64,000 nt of DNA from FEB-25 sp963726315 (GCA_963726315.1 CAVSBZ010000004.1:161080-225079), one strand, 5' to 3'. Shown: positions 1-8,831, counted from the stretch's first letter. The notes: a model not told the origin generated them from the letters alone. Made by a program: numbers and translations.

Positions 1-842
1 GTCAGATCATGGCTGACCTGGACGCAGTCGGGAATACCACCAAAGCCATCACCAAGGGTGTTGCCATTGCTTCCGCTGTGATCGCCGCGGTCAGCCTGTT
101 TGCCTCGTTCATCACCGATGTAGGCCGCGTCCAGACCCAGCTCGGATTTCCCATCATGGATGCCATACGGGTTTCGGATACCCGCGTATTTATTGGCTTG
201 CTCCTCGGTGGTGCGCTTCCATGGCTGTTTAGCTCCCTATCCATCAAGGCTGTAACCCGCGCTGCCGGACTGATCGTTGAAGAAGTCCGTCGCCAGTTCC
301 GCATCCCTGGATTAATGGAAGGAACAGTTCAGCCAGATTATGCCCGGGCAGTCGAAATCTCCACCACAGCCGCTCAAAAGGAGCTCATTCCTCTTGCCAC
401 GATTGCCGTGTTGTTACCTCTGGTAGTTGGTTTAGTTTTAGGCGTTGAAGCCCTTGGTGGTTTCCTGGCTGGGATAATCCTGAGTGGGCAGTTGTTAGCG
501 GTCTTCATGGCCAATACTGGTGGTGCCTGGGACAATGCCAAGAAAACGATCGAAGATGAACCTCGCAATCTGGAGGCGAATACCGGTAAAGGGTCTGAGC
601 GCCATAAAGCTGGTGTGGTAGGTGATACTGTTGGAGACCCGCTCAAAGATACGGCTGGACCAGCATTGAACCCGATGATCAAAGTCGTCAATCTGGTCAG
701 CTTGATTATGGCACCTATCATTGTGAAATACAGTCAAAATGCGGCTGTTTCTTACGTAGTTGGGTTCGTTCTATTGGTTGCTGTTGGATGGGCAATCCTG
801 CGCAGCAAAAAACGAGCAGTACCATTTGAGGAACCCGCATAA
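1..842 (+). CDS. hppA: Membrane-bound proton-pumping pyrophosphatase, C-terminal part
   Basis: The frame is already open at the left edge, so the gene starts outside the window; about 280 C-terminal residues remain of a family usually near 700. These integral membrane enzymes split pyrophosphate and pump H+ (or Na+). Visible family motifs are GNTTKAITKG near the start, GGAWDNAKK in the middle and GDTVGDPLKDTAGPA, which hold the acidic residues that bind Mg-pyrophosphate. The Lys right after GNTT (Ala in the K+-dependent class) marks the K+-independent type, which is known to pump protons. Several long hydrophobic spans alternate with these loops. A clear terminator follows, so this is the end of its transcript. 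Confidence 0.95.
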   Translation, partial: QIMADLDAVGNTTKAITKGVAIASAVIAAVSLFASFITDVGRVQTQLGFPIMDAIRVSDTRVFIGLLLGGALPWLFSSLSIKAVTRAAGLIVEEVRRQFRIPGLMEGTVQPDYARAVEISTTAAQKELIPLATIAVLLPLVVGLVLGVEALGGFLAGIILSGQLLAVFMANTGGAWDNAKKTIEDEPRNLEANTGKGSERHKAGVVGDTVGDPLKDTAGPALNPMIKVVNLVSLIMAPIIVKYSQNAAVSYVVGFVLLVAVGWAILRSKKRAVPFEEPA

Positions 843-855
843 TACCAGCACATTT

Positions 856-886
856 AAATCCCTCCCCAAACGGGAGGGATTTTTTT
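856..886 (+). terminator. Rho-independent terminator after hppA
   Basis: Stem of eleven bases (aaatccctccc with gggagggattt), loop of five, followed by a run of T. It lies 14 bases after the hppA stop. Confidence 0.9.
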
Positions 887-903
887 ATAAACTGGCTCCA
901 CTC

Positions 904-932
904 TTGCAACTTCTGCCAGAATAAGGCATACT
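904..932 (+). promoter_or_regulatory. Possible promoter of the TPR protein gene
   Basis: TTGCAA at 904-909 and CATACT at 927-932 are separated by 17 bases. A GGGAG Shine-Dalgarno at 940-944 precedes the ATG at 954. The match to the consensus is moderate. Confidence 0.4.
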
Positions 933-953
933 TAACTTCGGGAGTCCTAACCT

Positions 954-3900
954 ATGGCAATAATTTCATTACGTGCATACAACCATGAGATAGAAGGCAT
1001 GATCGATAACGGGCAGCTGGATGAAGCAGTCGCACATTGCCGCCATATCCTTGCCACGTTCCCGAAACATATCGCCTCCTACCGACTGTTGGGTAAAGCT
1101 CATCTGGAGCAGCAGCGTATCAGCGATGCCACCGATATATTCCAACGTGTTCTCTCTGCGATTCCTGACGATTTTATTTCGAATGTCGGTATGAGTATAA
1201 TCCGCGAAGACGAAAACAACCTGGATGCTGCGATATGGCACATGGAGCTGGCTTATGAAGCCCAACCAGCGAACATTGCCATCCAGGATGAATTACGCCG
1301 CCTCTATGGACGCAGGGATGGCATGCAGCCTCCGAAAGTGCGCCTTACCCGGGGAGCCCTTGCCAGGATGTATGCTAAAGGAGGATTATTCGACCAAGCC
1401 ATTGCCGAGCTGCGGGCCGCCATTGCTGAGGATCCGAACCGTCCCGATTTGCAGCTGCTTCTCGCCCAGATGTTTTTCCAGACATCACAACGCGTGGAAG
1501 CGGTGGACACTTGTGTCACAATCTTGAAGAAAATGCCTTTGTGTTTGGAAGCCAACCGGATTCTCGCGGTATCACTGCCTGAAGCTGAAAACTCAGAAGC
1601 AGTGAGAAACTCCCGCCAGATCGCAATATCAATGGATCCGTATTATGCTTTCGCTGAGTCTGAGGCTATTACCTCAGATCAGGTATCTGAAAGCGCGGTG
1701 AATATTGAGCGTCTGGATTGGAAAGCTGGGCTACAGGTCGCTGAGACTCCAAGTCAGCCCAATTGGGCTACTTCACTCGGGATTTCAATGGATAAGCCAG
1801 CAGAAGAAAACATCCCCGATTGGCTCAAGGCAGCCGAAGCGCCTGCGAATCAGTTGCCAGATGAAAAAAGTTCTCCTGGAGTTTCCCCATTCATTTGGGA
1901 TACCCAGGAAGTGGAAAAAATCATCACCGATACCTCAAAACCGGAGGGCGAGATCCCCGATTGGATGAAAGATGCCGGTTGGAAACCTGCCACCGGAGAG
2001 TCCATTCCACCAGCTGGGCAGGTGGTCACGCCAGGTGAGGCGAATATATCTACACCGGCGAATGACGATCTCCAAAAAGCTGAGATCCCTGAATGGCTGC
2101 GCGGAATTGCTCCGGAAGATTTTACTGGAACAGCAGGTCAACAAACTCGACCTGATGAAGATACCCTTTCCAACCCATGGCTCGAGCCTCATCAGCCCGG
2201 TCCAACCGATTCGATTATCCATTGGCTCGAGGACAAGCAGCCTGAGGGGTCAAAAACCCCACCCACGCAAGAATCGAGCTTTGCCTTTGCCCCAGATGAC
2301 GAAGTACCTGACTGGCTGAAAGACCTGGATGTTCCTTCAGCCTCCGAAGATAGACCGATCGTAGCTGCGGCTGCGTTCACTGCCTTACCATCTGCCTTCC
2401 TGGATGAACCTGTAGTACCCCCAGCAGCTGAAATTGAAACTGCATCTGTAGAAAAAGCAGTCGAGCCAGCTGAGGTATTACCCCCTGGCCTATCAGAGAT
2501 TGCCCCTTCCCAGGATACTACCGATGTTCAGCCTCCGGCTGTACCTGCAACCGAACCTGCTGAAGAAGAGGTTCCGGATTGGCTTAAAGAAATTGCTGTT
2601 GTCGTCCCTGCTGCCGAAGTCATTTCCTCGGCTGTGGATAAACCAACTGATGAGACTCCGCCTATTGAGGAGCCAGCCCCTGAATCACAGGTCTCTCCCG
2701 AACAGCTGATGACTCCAGCAGTACCACTTGCGGAAGAGATTCCATCCATGGCTGAAGAGAGACCTCCCGAGGAGGTTGATAAAGCGGAGAAACCACCTTC
2801 AGATACCGCCCTGCCTCTGGCTGCAGGTGTACTGCTTGTTGCTGAAATGTTATCCAAACCGGAAGATGAACCGGTTGCCGAACAACCGGCAGCTGTAGAA
2901 GAGGAAGTGACTGAGGCAGAGAAACCACCTTCAGACATCGCCATTCCTCCGGCTGCAGATGCAATGCTTGCTGCTGAAATGGTATCCAAACAGCCTGAAG
3001 AACCGGTTGCTGCGCAGCCAACCGCTGTCGAGCAGGGAGTAACTGAGGCAGAGAATCCACCATCTGATACTGCTCTTCCGCTGGCAGCAGGTGCATTACT
3101 CGCTGCTGAAACGTTATCTAAACCGGCCGAAGAACCGGTTGCCGAGCAGCCGGGTGTTGAAACAGTTTCCCCACAAGAAATGCCAATTCCATCTGAAACG
3201 ACTCCTGCCGCGGTAGTGCCCTTGGCTGCAGAAATCACCTCTACCGAGGCACCCTTCCCCACTGCAGACGTTGCTCCTACGCAGCCCACAACTCAGCTTA
3301 CCGATCAGCCTCAAATCGATCAGCTTATCCCGGCTGAAGCGGAAATCCCTCCAGCTGAACCTGGATCAATGAATGAAGCTGACGCATTTGCCTGGCTGGA
3401 AGGTCTGGCTGCTGAACAAGATGCCTTGGAAGAGGGGTTGGTCGCTCCTCCTGTTGAAGGTGAGATCCAACCCCCTGAATGGGTGAAACTCGAGATGGGT
3501 CCAGAAACGGAAGGGCAGGTTCAGACGCAACCATCCGTCGGTCCAGAAGAACAAGCACTCCCCGCTGAAGAGATCCCCGATTGGATCAAGGGGTTGGGCG
3601 AAGAACCACTATCTGAGCCTATCTCGGAAACGCCGGAACCAATCGCGGCACCCGAACCCGCGCAAGCACTGGTTGAGCCAACCCAGGCTGAGCCAGAGAA
3701 CCTGGACGAGTTACCCTCCTGGATCCTTGATATGGAACAGCCGGAACCCGATAAGGAGATCCCTGGTCAGGCTGATCAGGAATTGGAATGGAAATTAGAG
3801 GAATTACCTGACTGGCTCAAGGAAATAACTGAGTCGGAAGGCGCCGGAGAAGTCGCTCCGATACAGGAGCCAGCTTCAGCAGCTGAAATTGCAGCTGCCT

Positions 3901-4421
3901 CTGTGATAGCTGGGACGCCACACCCTGAGGAAGCAACCGAAGAAGTCGCTCCCCGGCAAGAGTCAATTTCGGCTGCGGAAATTGCTGCTGCAGGAGTGAT
4001 TGCCGGGTTGGCTCATAAAGAAGAACCCCCTCCACCTGCTGTGCCAATGGAGGAGGCTGTGGAAATGCCTCTGACAGAAGTACCCACACCTGTTCTGGTA
4101 GAAGCTGAACCAGTTCTAACTGTACCTCAGCAACCGGCTGAAGTTCCTGTTGAAATCACGCCAGATCCTGCAGAAGCAGTTTTATCCGATGCCCGCACTG
4201 CACTCAGCCAGGGGCAGCCTTTGCAGGCGGTAGAGTTGTACACCAACTTAATCAACCAAAATTCACATCTCGAAGAGGTGATCAAGGACTTGCAGGAAGC
4301 AGTATACCGCTTCCCGGTGGATTTTGACCTGTGGATAACCCTCGGCGATGCCCATTCCCATTCGCATGACTTGCAAGACGCCTTAAATGCCTACACCAAG
4401 GCGGAAGAGTTGGTCAGGTAG
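954..4421 (+). CDS. Large TPR protein with repeated PDWL motifs in a disordered middle
   Basis: 1155 residues. Residues 1 to about 240 form TPR-like helical pairs, and a second TPR block fills the last 80 or so residues. The long middle is acidic and rich in Pro, Glu and Ala, so probably disordered. It carries about eleven copies of a short motif of the form (D/E)-(I/V/L)-P-(D/E)-W-(L/M/I)-K, for example IPDWLK, IPEWLR, VPDWLK, IPDWIK and LPSWIL. It also holds longer tandem repeats of 44 and 31 residues. There is no signal peptide or membrane segment, so it is probably a cytoplasmic scaffold. Similar PDWL-bearing TPR proteins are, to my knowledge, frequent in Anaerolineae. Function is unknown; the regular Trp motifs look like docking sites for a partner. 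GGGAG nine bases upstream supports the start. Confidence 0.85.
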   Translation: MAIISLRAYNHEIEGMIDNGQLDEAVAHCRHILATFPKHIASYRLLGKAHLEQQRISDATDIFQRVLSAIPDDFISNVGMSIIREDENNLDAAIWHMELAYEAQPANIAIQDELRRLYGRRDGMQPPKVRLTRGALARMYAKGGLFDQAIAELRAAIAEDPNRPDLQLLLAQMFFQTSQRVEAVDTCVTILKKMPLCLEANRILAVSLPEAENSEAVRNSRQIAISMDPYYAFAESEAITSDQVSESAVNIERLDWKAGLQVAETPSQPNWATSLGISMDKPAEENIPDWLKAAEAPANQLPDEKSSPGVSPFIWDTQEVEKIITDTSKPEGEIPDWMKDAGWKPATGESIPPAGQVVTPGEANISTPANDDLQKAEIPEWLRGIAPEDFTGTAGQQTRPDEDTLSNPWLEPHQPGPTDSIIHWLEDKQPEGSKTPPTQESSFAFAPDDEVPDWLKDLDVPSASEDRPIVAAAAFTALPSAFLDEPVVPPAAEIETASVEKAVEPAEVLPPGLSEIAPSQDTTDVQPPAVPATEPAEEEVPDWLKEIAVVVPAAEVISSAVDKPTDETPPIEEPAPESQVSPEQLMTPAVPLAEEIPSMAEERPPEEVDKAEKPPSDTALPLAAGVLLVAEMLSKPEDEPVAEQPAAVEEEVTEAEKPPSDIAIPPAADAMLAAEMVSKQPEEPVAAQPTAVEQGVTEAENPPSDTALPLAAGALLAAETLSKPAEEPVAEQPGVETVSPQEMPIPSETTPAAVVPLAAEITSTEAPFPTADVAPTQPTTQLTDQPQIDQLIPAEAEIPPAEPGSMNEADAFAWLEGLAAEQDALEEGLVAPPVEGEIQPPEWVKLEMGPETEGQVQTQPSVGPEEQALPAEEIPDWIKGLGEEPLSEPISETPEPIAAPEPAQALVEPTQAEPENLDELPSWILDMEQPEPDKEIPGQADQELEWKLEELPDWLKEITESEGAGEVAPIQEPASAAEIAAASVIAGTPHPEEATEEVAPRQESISAAEIAAAGVIAGLAHKEEPPPPAVPMEEAVEMPLTEVPTPVLVEAEPVLTVPQQPAEVPVEITPDPAEAVLSDARTALSQGQPLQAVELYTNLINQNSHLEEVIKDLQEAVYRFPVDFDLWITLGDAHSHSHDLQDALNAYTKAEELVR
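2784..3170 (+). repeat. Three in-frame tandem repeats of 132 bases
   Basis: Units begin at 2784, 2916 and 3048, exactly 132 bases (44 codons) apart. Each encodes a copy of AE(K/N)PPSD(T/I)A followed by a LAAG..LAAE..SKP..EPVAEQP pattern. They lie inside the disordered part of the TPR protein. Confidence 0.85.
3852..4037 (+). repeat. Two in-frame tandem repeats of 93 bases
   Basis: Units starting at 3852 and 3945 each encode 31 residues of the pattern VAPxQExxSAAEIAAAxVIAG. They lie between the last PDWL motif and the C-terminal TPR block. Confidence 0.75.
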
Positions 4422-4433
4422 TACCCGGTTTAC

Positions 4434-4476
4434 TATGGTAAGATATCGACGTGAAACGTATTTACCTACGTTTCAC
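4434..4476 (+). promoter_or_regulatory. Extended -10 promoter with inverted repeat at its start site, upstream of ndk
   Basis: TATGGTAAGAT at 4434-4444 matches the extended -10 seen elsewhere in the left part. Directly downstream, GTGAAACGTA (4451-4460) and TACGTTTCAC (4467-4476) form a perfect 10-bp inverted repeat. It would sit at the very 5' end of the ndk mRNA, as an operator or leader hairpin. It has no T-run, so it is not a simple terminator of the upstream gene. Confidence 0.5.
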
Positions 4477-4508
4477 GTTTCGCGTATCATCAATATTCGG
4501 AGGTGATT

Positions 4509-4961
4509 ATGGAACGCTCTTTAGTACTGGTCAAACCAGATGCTGTGCAAAGGGGCTTGATTGGAGAAGTGATTATGAGGCTTGAACGGCGTGGTCTCCG
4601 CCTGGTTGCAGCGAAATTCATTAGTGTCAGTCAGGAATTAGCCCGGACCCATTACGCCGTTCATATAGGAAAACCCTTCTATGAAAGTTTGATCCGTTAC
4701 ATCACATCTGCTCCGGTTATGGCAATGGTTTGGGAAGGACCGAATGCAATCAACGCAATTCGCCAGACGATGGGGGCTACCTCTCCGACAGTCGCCGCTC
4801 CTGGTTCAATCCGGCATGATTTCGCTCTTCAGATTGGCCGTAACCTGACCCATGCCTCTGATAATGTCGAAAATGCCGCAAAAGAAGTGGCTTTGTGGTT
4901 CTCTCCCCAGGAGCTGGTTACCTGGGAACGCTCGATCGACCAGTGGGTATTCGAAGAATAG
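4509..4961 (+). CDS. ndk: Nucleoside diphosphate kinase
   Basis: 150 residues, the normal size for this family. The enzyme moves the gamma phosphate between nucleoside triphosphates and diphosphates through a phospho-histidine. The N-terminus ERSLVLVKPDAVQRGLIGEV is the family hallmark, and the active-site His is in NLTHASD near residue 116 (NxxHxSD). An in-frame GTG lies at 4503, but GGAGG at 4499-4503 sits five bases before the ATG at 4509, so that ATG is chosen. It is a single gene with its own probable promoter. Confidence 0.95.
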   Translation: MERSLVLVKPDAVQRGLIGEVIMRLERRGLRLVAAKFISVSQELARTHYAVHIGKPFYESLIRYITSAPVMAMVWEGPNAINAIRQTMGATSPTVAAPGSIRHDFALQIGRNLTHASDNVENAAKEVALWFSPQELVTWERSIDQWVFEE

Positions 4962-4998
4962 TTTCTGATTTCTGAAAAATTTCGCCAGATATACATCC

Positions 4999-5056
4999 AT
5001 CCCGTGTCTCCTTCCACCTGGTAGGCTACCGGTATAGCTGGTGGGAGGCACGGGAT
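4999..5056. repeat. Imperfect hairpin downstream of ndk
   Basis: ATCCCGTG at 4999-5006 pairs with CACGGGAT at 5049-5056, and inner CCACC pairs with GGTGG. No T-run follows. It could be a processing or weak termination hairpin. Confidence 0.45.
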
Positions 5057-5070
5057 AATTAAGATATAAT

Positions 5071-5100
5071 CTGACATTCTGAGGCATATTAGGTTATATT
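5071..5100 (+). promoter_or_regulatory. Promoter of the radical-SAM gene
   Basis: CTGACA at 5071-5076 and TATATT at 5095-5100, spacing 18. GAGG at 5114-5117 then sits five bases before the ATG at 5123. Confidence 0.55.
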
Positions 5101-5122
5101 CTGATCCTTGCTTGAGGTATTA

Positions 5123-6889
5123 ATGGTACTGACCCCGGCTGAGATAAATACTAAACTCGAACGCATTCTACCTACAGTACAAAAACCTGCCCGCTATGTT
5201 GGTGGCGAGCTGAACCAGGTGGTGAAAAATTGGGAATCAGTTGAAACCCGCATCGCCCTGGTTTTTCCTGATATCTATGATATCGGTATGTCCAACCTTG
5301 GGTTGGCTATTCTGTACGAGCTGATCAACGACCGCCCTGATGCCCTCGCTGAGCGTGTTTACAATCCGTGGATAGATATGGAAGTAGAATTGCGCCAGGC
5401 TGAGATTCCATTATATTCACTCGAGACGTCTCATCCCGTAAGTGAATTTGATATCGTTGGATTTTCGCTTCCTTATGAAACTCTCTACACCAATATGCTC
5501 AACGCATTAGATCTGGCAGGTATCCCACTCTTAAGTGCTGACCGCCATGAATCTGATGCTTTAATCATCGCCGGAGGGCAGGCAGCCTATAACCCTGAGC
5601 CGATCTATAAGTTCGTGGATGCTTTCGTTATCGGTGAGGGCGAGCAGGTGATTAACGAGATCATCGATGTTTACCAGGGCTGGAAGCGCTCATCCTTGTC
5701 CCGCCAGCAGTTGCTGGTCGATTTATCCTCCATTATTGGCGTTTATGTGCCGAGTTTATATCAAGTCTCCTATCATCAAGATGGTACTGTGGAGCGGGTA
5801 GAAAAACAGGTCGAACAGGCGTCACTCCCTATAACCAAGCGAATTGTCCCCCTGCTTCCACCACCACCAACCCGCTTAATTGTTCCCAATATTGAAACCG
5901 TGCATAATCGCATACCCATCGAGATTATGCGCGGTTGTACCCGCGGCTGTCGCTTCTGCCATGCCGGCATGGTGTCGCGACCCGTCCGTGAACGTAGTGT
6001 ATCCACCATCCTGGAAGCCATCGATCAATCGCTGATGCATACCGGTTTTGAGGAGATCGGGCTTCTTTCCCTATCATCTTCTGACTATACGCATATTTCC
6101 GAGCTCGTCCAGGCTATTACTGAAAAATATACTGGAAATCATCTCGGGATTTCTTTACCCTCCCTGCGCATTGCCTCCTTTTCCGTGGAAATAATGGACC
6201 TTTTGAAAGATTCCCGCCATGGCGGGTTTACTCTGGCACCCGAAGCTGCCACAGAGCATATGCGCAACATCATCAACAAACCGCTCACCACTGCACAGCT
6301 GCTCGAAACGGTAAATCAAATCTATTCTCATGGCTGGACCACTGTAAAACTCTACTTCATGATTGGTCATCCAGAAGAAACCCTGGAGGATGTCAGCGCC
6401 ATCGTCGATTTGTGCAAGCTTGTACTCGCTGAAGGGCATAAAACAATTGGTCACCGGGCAAAGCTAAATCTGGGGGTTTCAACATTCATCCCCAAGCCGC
6501 ACACCCCTTTTCAATGGGTCGCTTGTGACTCGGTCGAGCAGATTCAGGCTAAACAAGCCTTGCTGAAGCAGGGTCTGCGCAATAAAGATATTAAACTCAC
6601 CTGGACCAATCCTGATGTGACCATGTTGGAAGCCTGGCTTTCCCGTGGTGACCGGCGAATGGCAGATGTGGTATACCAGGCGTGGTTAAATGGGGCCAGG
6701 TTTGATGCCTGGCAGGACCAGTTTAATTTCACCGCCTGGACCAAAGCCTTTGAAATCGCTCAGCTAGATCCTTCTTTCTACACGCATCGACCACGTTCAC
6801 AGGATGAGATCTTCCCCTGGGACCATATCAGTACCGGTGTCCGCAAGAAATTCCTGCTCCAGGAGTTCTTGCTCAGTATGAACTCTTAA
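5123..6889 (+). CDS. B12-binding-type radical SAM protein, TIGR03960-like
   Basis: The open frame has 588 codons from the ATG at 5123, chosen over an upstream TTG because of its GAGG. The N-terminal half resembles a cobalamin-binding-like region (VFPDIYDIGMSNLGL, GGQAAYNPEP, FVIGEGEQ). The radical SAM cluster motif is RGCTRGCRFCHAG (CxxxCxxC) near residue 275. The family usually sits beside a TIGR03936/DUF2344 partner, as here, and its exact reaction is not established. The frame stops early at 6887-6889. The cysteine-rich tail expected at the C-terminus lies intact in the next frame up to 7050, so the last part of the gene has a one-base shift near 6870-6885. Confidence 0.9.
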   Translation: MVLTPAEINTKLERILPTVQKPARYVGGELNQVVKNWESVETRIALVFPDIYDIGMSNLGLAILYELINDRPDALAERVYNPWIDMEVELRQAEIPLYSLETSHPVSEFDIVGFSLPYETLYTNMLNALDLAGIPLLSADRHESDALIIAGGQAAYNPEPIYKFVDAFVIGEGEQVINEIIDVYQGWKRSSLSRQQLLVDLSSIIGVYVPSLYQVSYHQDGTVERVEKQVEQASLPITKRIVPLLPPPPTRLIVPNIETVHNRIPIEIMRGCTRGCRFCHAGMVSRPVRERSVSTILEAIDQSLMHTGFEEIGLLSLSSSDYTHISELVQAITEKYTGNHLGISLPSLRIASFSVEIMDLLKDSRHGGFTLAPEAATEHMRNIINKPLTTAQLLETVNQIYSHGWTTVKLYFMIGHPEETLEDVSAIVDLCKLVLAEGHKTIGHRAKLNLGVSTFIPKPHTPFQWVACDSVEQIQAKQALLKQGLRNKDIKLTWTNPDVTMLEAWLSRGDRRMADVVYQAWLNGARFDAWQDQFNFTAWTKAFEIAQLDPSFYTHRPRSQDEIFPWDHISTGVRKKFLLQEFLLSMNS

Positions 6890-7050
6890 CCCGTATGGAT
6901 TGTCGTACGCAGTGTTTTGCTTGCGGGATTCTTCCCACCTATGCCGACCTTCGGAGGGATAATCCCGGAGCTTCCTGGTCTTGTCCGGAAGTTAAGTCAC
7001 CCTCCAGGGTCAAAACAACCCGTACTTCTAAAGTCATTTCCGCTAGTTAG
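6874..7050 (+). pseudogene. Frameshifted cysteine-rich tail of the radical-SAM gene
   Basis: Read in the frame one base back from the upstream gene, this stretch gives DCRTQCFACGILPTYADL, then NPGASWSCPEVKSP, ending at TAG 7048-7050. This looks like the conserved C-terminal tail of TIGR03960 proteins, with a CxxxCxxC plus a later Cys. It ends eight bases before the start of the partner gene, as expected if it is the true end. A single missing base near 6870-6885 would restore it. Confidence 0.7.
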
Positions 7051-7057
7051 GTGGTTT

Positions 7058-7693
7058 ATGACCATGCGCATCAGGATCACATTTTCGAAGGCCGGGCCGA
7101 TGCAATACGTTGGGCATCTGGACTTGCACCGGTCGTGGGAACGCACTTTCAGGCGTTCTGGTGTACCTCTGGAATATAGTCAGGGTTTCCATCCTCAACC
7201 TCGTCTTAATCTCGCTTGTGCATTGCCGGTGGGGTTTACCAGTCAATGTGAAATATTAGACGCCTGGGTGGAAGGCGAACGGCCTCTACCGGAGATCCAG
7301 GTAGCAATCAGCTCGTCTTTACCTCCCGGTCTTGAAATCCTGGGCATGGATGGTATCGATTTATGTCTCCCCGCCTTGCAGACTCAGGTCTACTCGGCTG
7401 TATATACCATCAGTTTCCTGGATGACATTCCTGACCTACCGGACCGCCTTCGACGGGTTATTTCTGCGGAGCATTTACCTCGTCTGCGCCGGAATAAGCC
7501 CTATGACCTGCGGCCTCTCATTGAAGAGGCGGTGATACAGACTCCAAGCCAGGCAGGGAAACACAAGCTACGTGTTCAGCTCTCTGCCCGCGATTCTGCT
7601 ACAGGCAGACCCGAGGAATTGTTGGCTGAAATGGATGTCAGGTTTCAAGATACCCATATTCATCGAGAATCATTAATATTCAGTCTCGATTAG
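7058..7693 (+). CDS. TIGR03936 / DUF2344 partner of the radical-SAM protein
   Basis: 211 residues, starting MTMRIRITFSKAGPMQYVGH. The family signature is clear: an N-terminal (R/K)xxFxKxGxxxYxxHLD segment and YSQGFHPQPRLNLACALPVG around residue 45. The family is often found directly after, or fused to, the TIGR03960 radical SAM protein, and its role is unknown. The frame is open further up to 6917, but AGGTGG just before the ATG at 7058, and the tail of the preceding gene ending at 7050, both favour 7058. It is probably co-transcribed with the radical-SAM gene. Confidence 0.85.
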   Translation: MTMRIRITFSKAGPMQYVGHLDLHRSWERTFRRSGVPLEYSQGFHPQPRLNLACALPVGFTSQCEILDAWVEGERPLPEIQVAISSSLPPGLEILGMDGIDLCLPALQTQVYSAVYTISFLDDIPDLPDRLRRVISAEHLPRLRRNKPYDLRPLIEEAVIQTPSQAGKHKLRVQLSARDSATGRPEELLAEMDVRFQDTHIHRESLIFSLD

Positions 7694-7699
7694 CGTTAC

Positions 7700-7728
7700 T
7701 TGTACGCCTTCTCCACGTATGCTAAACT
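7700..7728 (+). promoter_or_regulatory. Promoter of the PrsW-like gene
   Basis: TTGTAC at 7700-7705, spacer 17, TAAACT at 7723-7728, the latter inside the extended form TATGCTAAACT (7718-7728). Confidence 0.6.
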
Positions 7729-7758
7729 ACGCCGGAAGATGATAGGAGGGAAACAACT

Positions 7759-8754
7759 TTGCAGGGTACCGGAATATTTTTATCCTTCTTATTTGGTTTC
7801 CTGCCGATGCTTCTCTTTGCATACGTCATCTATTGGGTTGACAGGTACGAAAAGGAGCCCATCATTCTGCTGGGGGGCGTCTTCCTGTGGGGAGCCATTA
7901 TTGCTGCAGGAGCAGCCTTTGTCGTAAACTCATTTTTAGGTTTGGGTATCTATATGTTTACCGGCTCCCAGGCATTTACCGAAATTTCTACCGCCTCTGT
8001 TTTTGCTCCAATCATCGAAGAGACTCTCAAAGGCATGGCATGCTTTTTCGTGTTTTTATTCTTCACCTGGGAATTTGACTCAATTCTCGATGGTATTGTT
8101 TATGCCTCCATCACCGCGATAGGGTTTGCAGCCACCGAAAATATATATTACATTTACACATATGGTTTCCAGCAAAATGGATTGAATGGCATCTTGTATA
8201 TGTCCTTTATTCGGGTGATCCTGGTCGGTTGGCAGCATCCATTTTATACTGCCTTCATCGGCATCGGTCTGGCAATCTCGCGTTTGAATCGAAATATTTC
8301 GGTCAAAATCATTGCTCCAATTGTTGGCCTGGGGCTTGCCATATTTACCCACTCCGTTCACAACCTGATTTCGACCGTATTTCACGGTATTCAAAGCCTT
8401 GCATTTGGCCTGGTATTTGATTGGTCCGGTTGGATTGCGATGATAATTTTCGTCGTTTGGGCGCTTGCCCGTGAGCAAAAGTGGATCACCACCCAGCTGC
8501 CCGATGAGGTTGCTGATGGAGTGATCACCGCTAATCAATATAAAACGGCTTGCTCAGCTTCAGCGCAAACCGTTGCCCGCATAAAAGCATTATTCTCCGG
8601 AAAATACCGGCTTACTGACCGCTTTTACCTATTGACAGCCGAATTAGCTTATAAAAAGCACCAGGCTTCTACCTTGGGAGAGTTATTCCAGAAGCAAACT
8701 GAAATAGATCGCGTACGAGCTGAGTTATTGCGAATTAGCCCTCAGATTTGTTAG
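7759..8754 (+). CDS. PrsW family intramembrane metalloprotease
   Basis: 331 residues with about eight hydrophobic segments, then a charged cytoplasmic tail of about 90 residues. PrsW-type proteases cleave membrane proteins such as anti-sigma factors. Family motifs are visible: FAPIIEETLKG (EExxK) near residue 85, DGIVYASITAIGFAATEN near residue 115, and two His-containing segments, WQHPFYTAFIGIG and THSVHNL. A TTG start is used: AGGAGGG at 7744-7750 is eight bases upstream and no ATG fits better. No anti-sigma factor gene is adjacent, so the substrate is unknown. Confidence 0.85.
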   Translation: MQGTGIFLSFLFGFLPMLLFAYVIYWVDRYEKEPIILLGGVFLWGAIIAAGAAFVVNSFLGLGIYMFTGSQAFTEISTASVFAPIIEETLKGMACFFVFLFFTWEFDSILDGIVYASITAIGFAATENIYYIYTYGFQQNGLNGILYMSFIRVILVGWQHPFYTAFIGIGLAISRLNRNISVKIIAPIVGLGLAIFTHSVHNLISTVFHGIQSLAFGLVFDWSGWIAMIIFVVWALAREQKWITTQLPDEVADGVITANQYKTACSASAQTVARIKALFSGKYRLTDRFYLLTAELAYKKHQASTLGELFQKQTEIDRVRAELLRISPQIC

Positions 8755-8798
8755 CGATGTGTCGGTTACTGGCACATAAATCAGGGTGGAAATAAAGC

Positions 8799-8808
8799 AT
8801 GGTAAAAT
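8799..8808 (+). promoter_or_regulatory. Extended -10 upstream of tRNA-Arg
   Basis: ATGGTAAAAT at 8799-8808 matches the extended -10 form. Transcription would start about 15 bases before the tRNA. Confidence 0.5.
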
Positions 8809-8831
8809 AAAAATCCGCATTCTGTTCTCGT

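Noticed and set aside
2528..3289. Minus-strand ORF of 253 codons rich in Gly, Ser and Ala
   Set aside because: It is the mirror of the repetitive Pro/Glu/Ala part of the TPR protein; the low complexity keeps the other strand open.
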